This document shows positions 59,278-64,000 of a stretch of DNA of 64,000 nt, one piece after another. The DNA is from Stenotrophomonas sp. SAU14A_NAIMI4_8. GTDB taxonomy: Bacteria > Pseudomonadota > Gammaproteobacteria > Xanthomonadales > Xanthomonadaceae. The position numbers were made by a program, and so were the translations under genes. Under the pieces are notes generated by a model that was given only the letters and a program-made list of their open reading frames with translations, did no database searches and was not told the DNA's origin. Location of the stretch: contig NZ_CP025999.1 of the NCBI RefSeq assembly GCF_003086695.1, positions 1 to 64,000 on the forward strand, read 5' to 3'. Each line of letters starts with the position of its first letter. Position 1 is the first letter of the stretch.

Positions 59278-60279
59278 ATGATCACACGACGTAATTTCCT
59301 GGCCGGTGGTGCTGCTGCCCTGGCCACGCCGATGCTCGCCGCCTGCGGCCGTGGGCCGGCGGGCAGCGTGGACGGCGGCGCCCTGCTGACCGCCACCGAC
59401 GTGCACGTGGCCGACTACCCCACCGTGACCGCGGTGAAGTGGATCGGTGAGACGCTGCAGCGCGAAACCAACGGTCGCCTGCGCCTGCGCCAGTACCACT
59501 CGGGCCAGCTCGGCCGCGAATCGGAAGCGATCGACATGGCCCGCTTCGGCGCGATCGACATCACCCGCGTGTATGCCGGTGCGCTGAACAACGCGTTTCC
59601 GCTGACCCAGGCGCTGTGCCTGCCTTACGTGTTCAAGTCGGTGGCGCACCAGCGTGCCGCGCTGGACGATGGCGTGGCCGAGGCGGTGCTGCGTGGTTTC
59701 GAGAGCCGCGACCTGGTCGGCCTGGCGATCTACGATTCCGGCGCGCGCTGCTTCTACAACACCAAGCACCCGATCGTGGCACCAAAGGATCTGCACGGCC
59801 TGAAGCTGCGCGTGGCCTCCTCGGACATCTTCATCCAGCTGATGCGCCTGCTCGGGGCCAACCCCACGCCGATGTCGCTGGGCGACACCTTTTCGGGCAT
59901 GGAAACGCACATGATCGATGGTGCCGAGAACAACATGCGCAGCTTCCACTCCAGCCGCCACTTCGAGGCCGCGCACTACTGGTCGCAGAGCGATCACTCG
60001 TATGCGCCGGACGTGCTGCTGATGTCGCGGGCCAGTTTCGAGCGGCTGCAGCCCGATGACCGGCAACTGCTGCTGCACACCGCACGCGCTTCGGTGGCGG
60101 TGATGCGCGAGCAGTGGGATGCCTCTGAAAGCGCCGCACGCCGCGCCGTGCTCGATTACGGCGTGAAAGCCAACGAAGTGGACATGCCGGCCTTCCGCGC
60201 GGCCGCACAGCCACTGCTGAAGCACTACCTGCAACAGCCGGATATCGCCGCGCTGGTTGATCGCATCCGCGCTGCCTGA
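59278..60279 (+). CDS. dctP: TRAP transporter substrate-binding protein DctP
   Basis: Periplasmic solute receptor of a tripartite ATP-independent transporter, 333 residues. GGGAGGG at 59266-59272 supports this start over an ATG-like alternative 24 bases upstream. The N-terminus MITRRNFLAGGAAALATPMLAAC combines a twin-arginine motif with a lipobox, so it is probably a Tat-exported lipoprotein. The DctP-family arginine region appears in GLKLRVASSDIFIQ and SGMETHMIDGAENN. With a pectate lyase in the same operon, the ligand is probably galacturonate or an unsaturated oligogalacturonate. Confidence 0.9.
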   Translation: MITRRNFLAGGAAALATPMLAACGRGPAGSVDGGALLTATDVHVADYPTVTAVKWIGETLQRETNGRLRLRQYHSGQLGRESEAIDMARFGAIDITRVYAGALNNAFPLTQALCLPYVFKSVAHQRAALDDGVAEAVLRGFESRDLVGLAIYDSGARCFYNTKHPIVAPKDLHGLKLRVASSDIFIQLMRLLGANPTPMSLGDTFSGMETHMIDGAENNMRSFHSSRHFEAAHYWSQSDHSYAPDVLLMSRASFERLQPDDRQLLLHTARASVAVMREQWDASESAARRAVLDYGVKANEVDMPAFRAAAQPLLKHYLQQPDIAALVDRIRAA

Positions 60280-60289
60280 GGACCCTGCC

Positions 60290-60826
60290 ATGACCGAGAC
60301 GACGACGCCCGCCGCCGGGCCTGGACAGCGCCTGCTGGACCGCATTGCCGACATCGCCATCTACTGCGCCGTGGCCGCCCTGCTGGGGCTGGTGGTGGTG
60401 CAGGGCTGGCAGGTGTTCGCCCGCTACGTGATCAACGATTCGCCCAGCTGGACCGAACCGGTCACCCTGCTGCTGCTGGCCACCGCCATGAGCCTGGGTG
60501 CCGCCTGTGGCGTGCATACCAACCGCCATTTCGGCTTCTTCCTGCTGCACGCGTACATGGGCGCCGGCCTGCGCCGCGCCGTGGATGTGCTGATCCAGCT
60601 GGTGGTGGCGGTACTGGGCGGCTTCATCGCGTTCTGGTCGACCGACCTGCTGCTGGACGGCCTGGACATCAAGGCGGCCGGCGCCAACCTGCCGCAGAGC
60701 ATCAACTACCTGCCGCTGGCACTGGGCGGCGCGCTGATGGTGCTGTTCGCGCTGAACCGTGCGTGGAAGGCACTGCACCAGACGGCGGCCGATGCCGGTG
60801 CCGATGACGCTGAAGGAGATCGTTGA
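60290..60826 (+). CDS. dctQ: TRAP transporter small membrane subunit DctQ
   Basis: Small integral membrane subunit, 178 residues, with four predicted spans (about 20-45, 58-80, 97-120 and 139-160) and the DctQ signature WQVFARYVINDSPSWTEP. Start MTETTTPAAG fits GAGGAC upstream. 10 bp after dctP and 3 bp before dctM. Confidence 0.92.
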   Translation: MTETTTPAAGPGQRLLDRIADIAIYCAVAALLGLVVVQGWQVFARYVINDSPSWTEPVTLLLLATAMSLGAACGVHTNRHFGFFLLHAYMGAGLRRAVDVLIQLVVAVLGGFIAFWSTDLLLDGLDIKAAGANLPQSINYLPLALGGALMVLFALNRAWKALHQTAADAGADDAEGDR

Positions 60827-60829
60827 TCC

Positions 60830-62113
60830 ATGGGCATCACCATTCTGTTCTCCGTATTCGCCGTGCTGCTGCTGTTGGGTGTGCCGGTGGCCTACGCGCT
60901 GGCGGCCGCGGCGCTGGCCACGCTGCTGTACCTGGATATTCCGACCATCGTGCTGGTGCAGCAGATCTCGGCGGGTACCGGCTCGGCGTCGCTGATCGCC
61001 ATTCCGCTGTTCATCTTCGCCGGCGAAATCATGATGCGCGGCGGCATCTCCGAGCGCCTGATCGCACTGGCCTCGTCGCTGGTCGGCCGCATGCGCGGTG
61101 GCCTGGGCCAGGTCTCGATCCTGTCCTCGCTGTTCTTCGGCGGCGTGTCCGGCTCGGCCATCGCCGACGTCTCGGCCGTCGGCGGCACCATGATTCCGCA
61201 GATGGTCAAGCGCGGCTACGACCGCGACTTCGCGGTGAATGTCAGCATCACCGCAGCGCTGGTGGCGCTGCTGGTGCCGCCGTCGCACAACCTGATCCTG
61301 TTCTCGGCCGCGGCGGGCGGCGGGTTGTCCATTGCCGATCTGTTCGCCGCCGGCATCGTTCCCGCGCTGCTGATGACCCTGGCGTTGATGCTGACCGGCT
61401 ACGCCGTGGCACGCCGCCGTGGCTATGGCGTGGAAGCTTTCCCCGGCTGGCGCGCGGTGCTGCTGCGCATCGTCTCCGCCCTGCCCGGCCTGGGCCTGGT
61501 GGCACTGATCTTCGTCGGTATCCGCGCGGGCATCTTCACTGCGGTGGAAAGTGCGGCCATTGCGGTGGTCTACGCCCTGCTGGTGACCACCGTGCTGTAC
61601 CGGCAGCTGCGCTGGCGCGAGTTCTTCGACACGGTGATCCACGCCGCACGCAGCACCGGCGTGATCCTGTTCGTGATCGCCACTGCCGCCGTGTTCGGCT
61701 GGCTGCTGGCCTACCTGCAGGTGCCGACCGCGGCCGTGGACTTCCTGCAGTCGTTCGCGCACAGCCAGTTCATGGTGCTGCTGATGATCGTGGTGATGCT
61801 GCTGCTGCTGGGTACCTTCATGGACCTGGCGCCGATGATCCTGATCTGCACGCCGATCTTCCTGCCGGTGGCCAAGGCCTATGGCATCGACCCGATCCAC
61901 TTCGGCCTGGTGCTGGTGCTGACCGGTGGCCTGGGCCTGGTGACCCCGCCGGTGGGCTCGGTGCTGTTCATTGGCACCTCCATCGGCAAGATCACGGTGG
62001 GCCAGAGCATGCGCACCATCTGGCCGTTCTGGTTCGCTGCGTTGGCGGTGCTGCTGATCGTCACCTTCTTCCCGCAGCTGTCGCTGTGGCTGCCGGCCGC
62101 GTTGCGCGCATGA
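60830..62113 (+). CDS. dctM: TRAP transporter large permease subunit DctM
   Basis: Twelve-span sodium-coupled permease of the TRAP system, 427 residues. Family segments include AIPLFIFAGEIMMRGG, SSLFFGGVSGSAIADVSAVG and GLVTPPVGSVLFIGTSIG. The last bases ATGATG overlap the start of the pectate lyase gene, so transport and depolymerisation are translationally coupled. Confidence 0.94.
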   Translation: MGITILFSVFAVLLLLGVPVAYALAAAALATLLYLDIPTIVLVQQISAGTGSASLIAIPLFIFAGEIMMRGGISERLIALASSLVGRMRGGLGQVSILSSLFFGGVSGSAIADVSAVGGTMIPQMVKRGYDRDFAVNVSITAALVALLVPPSHNLILFSAAAGGGLSIADLFAAGIVPALLMTLALMLTGYAVARRRGYGVEAFPGWRAVLLRIVSALPGLGLVALIFVGIRAGIFTAVESAAIAVVYALLVTTVLYRQLRWREFFDTVIHAARSTGVILFVIATAAVFGWLLAYLQVPTAAVDFLQSFAHSQFMVLLMIVVMLLLLGTFMDLAPMILICTPIFLPVAKAYGIDPIHFGLVLVLTGGLGLVTPPVGSVLFIGTSIGKITVGQSMRTIWPFWFAALAVLLIVTFFPQLSLWLPAALRA

Positions 62114-63267
62114 TGCGCGCGCGCACGCTGCCGTGGCTGCTGGGCCTGGGCGTGGCGGCCACCGCCGCCCAGGCCGGGCCGCCGCCGGCATCGCCGGCAT
62201 CACAGGCAATTCCGGTGGGCAGCTTCAACGATGGCGTGAACCACTGGCGCAGTGGCCATGCAGAGGGCTACGCGCGGCTGCAGCCGCAGCAGTACCGGCA
62301 GATTGCCGACAACCTGCTGCTTCTGCAGCGCCGCTCCGGCGGCTGGCCGGTGAACCAGGACCCGCTACGGGTGCTGGATGCCGCGGCCCGCGAGGCCGCA
62401 CGCAAGGCGCAGGACGAACCGGGCGGCAGCTTCGACAACCGCACCACCTATACCCAGGTGGATTACCTGGCCGAAGCCTTCGGCCGCAGCGGTGACAGCC
62501 GCTATCGCGATGCCGCGTTGCGCGGCCTGGATTTCATCCTGGACCAGCAGATCGCCAGCTGCGGCGGCTGGCCGCACTCGGTGCCGGCGCGTACCGATTA
62601 CCACGACCGCATCACCTTCGCCGACGATGTGACCAGTGGCGTGCTGACCACCCTGCGGCAGGTGCAGACGGCGCCGCGATTCGCCTTCGTCGATGCCGCG
62701 CGGCGCGCGCGGGTGGCCAGCGCCGTGCAGCGTGGCGATGCCTGCCTGCTGCAGTTGCAGGTGCGCCAGCAGGGCCGGCCCACGATCTGGGCGGGCCAGT
62801 ACGATGCCGCCACGCTGCAGCCCGCACCGGGGCGGAAGTTCGAGCTGGCCGCGCTGGTCACCGACGAGAGCGTGGGCGTGGTGCGCTACCTGATGTCCAT
62901 TCCCGATCCGTCGCCGCAGACGGTGCAGGCCATCGAAGGCGCGCTTGCCTGGTTCCAGGCCAATGCCCTGCACGGGCTGCGCCTGCAGACCGTGGACGCC
63001 CCGGCCGAACAGTTCGCGCACCACCGCAGCACGCAGGACCGGCAGTTGCTGGCCGACCCCGGCGCGCCGCCGCTGTGGGGCCGCTTCCACGACCTGGCCG
63101 ACAACACGGTGGTGCTGGCCGACCGCCAGGGCCAGCGCCTGCAGACCTATGCGCAGGTGGGCCGCGAACGCCGCACCGGCTACCACTGGTACGGCACCTG
63201 GCCGCAGGTCCTGCTTGACCGCGACGCGCCGGCCTGGCGCGCGCGCACCGGGCACCGCACCCCCTGA
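62110..63267 (+). CDS. Pectate lyase, PL10 type
   Basis: Exported pectate lyase cleaving polygalacturonate by beta-elimination. The 385 residues have a signal peptide (1-21, ATAAQA) and PL10-like features: GGWPVNQDP (77-85), FDNRTTYTQ (108-116), GGWPHSVP and DYHDRITFADD (163-173), with an alpha/alpha-toroid feel. The ATG overlaps the dctM stop. Product would be unsaturated oligogalacturonates for the TonB receptors and TRAP system. I assign PL10 by motif memory, not by search. Confidence 0.88.
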   Translation: MMRARTLPWLLGLGVAATAAQAGPPPASPASQAIPVGSFNDGVNHWRSGHAEGYARLQPQQYRQIADNLLLLQRRSGGWPVNQDPLRVLDAAAREAARKAQDEPGGSFDNRTTYTQVDYLAEAFGRSGDSRYRDAALRGLDFILDQQIASCGGWPHSVPARTDYHDRITFADDVTSGVLTTLRQVQTAPRFAFVDAARRARVASAVQRGDACLLQLQVRQQGRPTIWAGQYDAATLQPAPGRKFELAALVTDESVGVVRYLMSIPDPSPQTVQAIEGALAWFQANALHGLRLQTVDAPAEQFAHHRSTQDRQLLADPGAPPLWGRFHDLADNTVVLADRQGQRLQTYAQVGRERRTGYHWYGTWPQVLLDRDAPAWRARTGHRTP

Positions 63268-63295
63268 ACCCGCATCCGCACCACGGAGGAACCCG

Positions 63296-64000
63296 ATGCT
63301 GTCCAGCACCGCTCTGAAATCCCTGTTGGCCGCCACCCTGCTGCTGGCCGCACCTGTGCTGGCGCAGGCCCAGCCAGCGTCCACGGCGTGGAAGCGCGGC
63401 ATCGAGAACCAGCGCCAGGCCGATCTGGGCGACGGCACCTTCCTGAACCCGGTGTTCGCCGGCGACCGCCCCGACCCGTCGGTGCTGAAGGACGGCCAGG
63501 ACTACTACCTCACCCTGTCCTCGTTCGATGCCTACCCCGGCCTGCCGATCTGGCACTCGCGCGACCTGGTGAACTGGCAGCCGCTGGGCCACGCGATCAC
63601 CCGCAACGTGGGCGCGATCTGGGCACCGGACATCGTCAAGCACCAGGGCCGCTACTACATCTACTTCCCGGCCCGTACCGGCGAACACCGCAGCAACTTC
63701 GTGGTCTGGGCCGACAGCATCAAGGGCCCGTGGAGCGAGCCGATCGACATCGGCCTGGGCGGCTACATCGATCCCGGCCATGCCGTGGGCGAAGACGGCA
63801 AGCGCTACCTGTTCCTGAGCGGCGGCGACTACGTGCAGCTGGCCGACGACGGCCTGAGCGTGGTCGGCACGCCGAAGCACGTCTACGACGGCTGGAAATA
63901 CCCGGAAAGCTGGGACGTGGAGGCCTATGCGCAGGAAGGCCCGAAGATCCACTTCCGCGACGGCTGGTACTACATGACCACCGCCGTGGGCGGCACCGCC
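63296..64000 (+). CDS. Glycoside hydrolase family 43 protein (partial, 3-prime end beyond window)
   Basis: First 235 residues of an exported five-bladed beta-propeller glycosidase. GGAGGA is 5 bases before the ATG; a signal peptide ends near residue 25 (LAQAQ). GH43 catalytic residues are visible: general base Asp60 in DRPDPSVL, the WAPDI block at 109-113, the GYIDPGH segment, and acid Glu214 in QEGPKI. GH43 enzymes are arabinanases, arabinofuranosidases or xylosidases; next to a pectate lyase, an arabinan or galactan side-chain role is likely. Confidence 0.9.
   Translation, partial: MLSSTALKSLLAATLLLAAPVLAQAQPASTAWKRGIENQRQADLGDGTFLNPVFAGDRPDPSVLKDGQDYYLTLSSFDAYPGLPIWHSRDLVNWQPLGHAITRNVGAIWAPDIVKHQGRYYIYFPARTGEHRSNFVVWADSIKGPWSEPIDIGLGGYIDPGHAVGEDGKRYLFLSGGDYVQLADDGLSVVGTPKHVYDGWKYPESWDVEAYAQEGPKIHFRDGWYYMTTAVGGTA

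Noticed and set aside
60823..63267. 814-codon plus-strand frame fusing sequence under dctM with the pectate lyase
   Set aside because: Its first 428 codons are an out-of-frame reading of dctM; only the part from 62110 on is a real gene (pectate lyase).

Overview
The window starts exactly at the dnaA start codon and reads as the origin-proximal end of a Stenotrophomonas chromosome. Support for the genus: high GC, the order dnaA-dnaN-recF-gyrB followed by a CPBP protease, an M48 lipoprotein and a TPR-tonB-exbB-exbD-exbD cluster, and many short palindromic repeats with a GTAG head (the SMAG class described in Stenotrophomonas maltophilia). The pectin locus suggests a plant- or soil-associated lineage; the species cannot be fixed from sequence reading alone.

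Layout. 1-7250: replication core, with a probable oriC between dnaA and dnaN, a second DnaA-box cluster between dnaN and recF, and four parS-type ParB sites (two flanking the dnaN terminator, two inside recF). 7319-12926: membrane protease, periplasmic metalloprotease, and the TonB energy-transducing operon. 13095-18256: cardiolipin synthase, pdxJ, a radical SAM protein with a LexA-type box, and a low-GC cargo gene bounded by 18-bp direct repeats. 18405-21784 (minus): 2OG-Fe oxygenase, fbp, aromatic aminotransferase. 21953-28668: two TonB-dependent receptors (a YncD/PqqU-like one and a siderophore type with a Fur-like operator) and a two-component system. 28783-33159: small genes, then ku-ligD for non-homologous end joining. 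33248-36052: a large TonB receptor. 36171-41816: an ethanol/acetaldehyde oxidation operon (aldehyde dehydrogenase, AdhP, DUF779 protein) with a sigma-54 promoter, divergent from an AcoR-type activator and with a palindromic upstream activator site.

41942-64000 is mainly a pectin/uronate utilisation locus. kdgK-eda run leftward. Two paralogous TonB receptors and a 1272-residue exported protein of unrecognised enzymatic family run rightward. A leftward operon encodes an alpha/beta hydrolase, a Tat-exported type-B carboxylesterase and a rhamnogalacturonan acetylesterase. A rightward operon encodes a fumarylacetoacetate-hydrolase-fold enzyme, a DctP-DctQ-DctM TRAP transporter, a PL10-type pectate lyase and a GH43 enzyme cut by the window end. 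Logic: esterases and lyases deacylate and cleave pectin, TonB receptors (energised by TonB-ExbBD encoded earlier in the window) carry oligomers across the outer membrane, TRAP carries acidic sugars across the inner membrane, and KdgK/Eda finish 2-keto-3-deoxygluconate catabolism. The uronate isomerase/dehydratase steps are not in the window.

The most notable non-gene signals are: four genes whose TAG stop codon is the GTAG head of a SMAG repeat; a 61-bp upstream element shared at identical internal spacing by the two pectin TonB receptors; the sigma-54 promoter plus activator palindrome; the LexA box; the direct-repeat-bounded island; a 30-bp perfect inverted repeat with nested hairpins; and a dispersed GGGGTC hairpin repeat, one copy of which encodes the C-terminus of a hydrolase. 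No rRNA, tRNA, CRISPR array or transposase gene was found.
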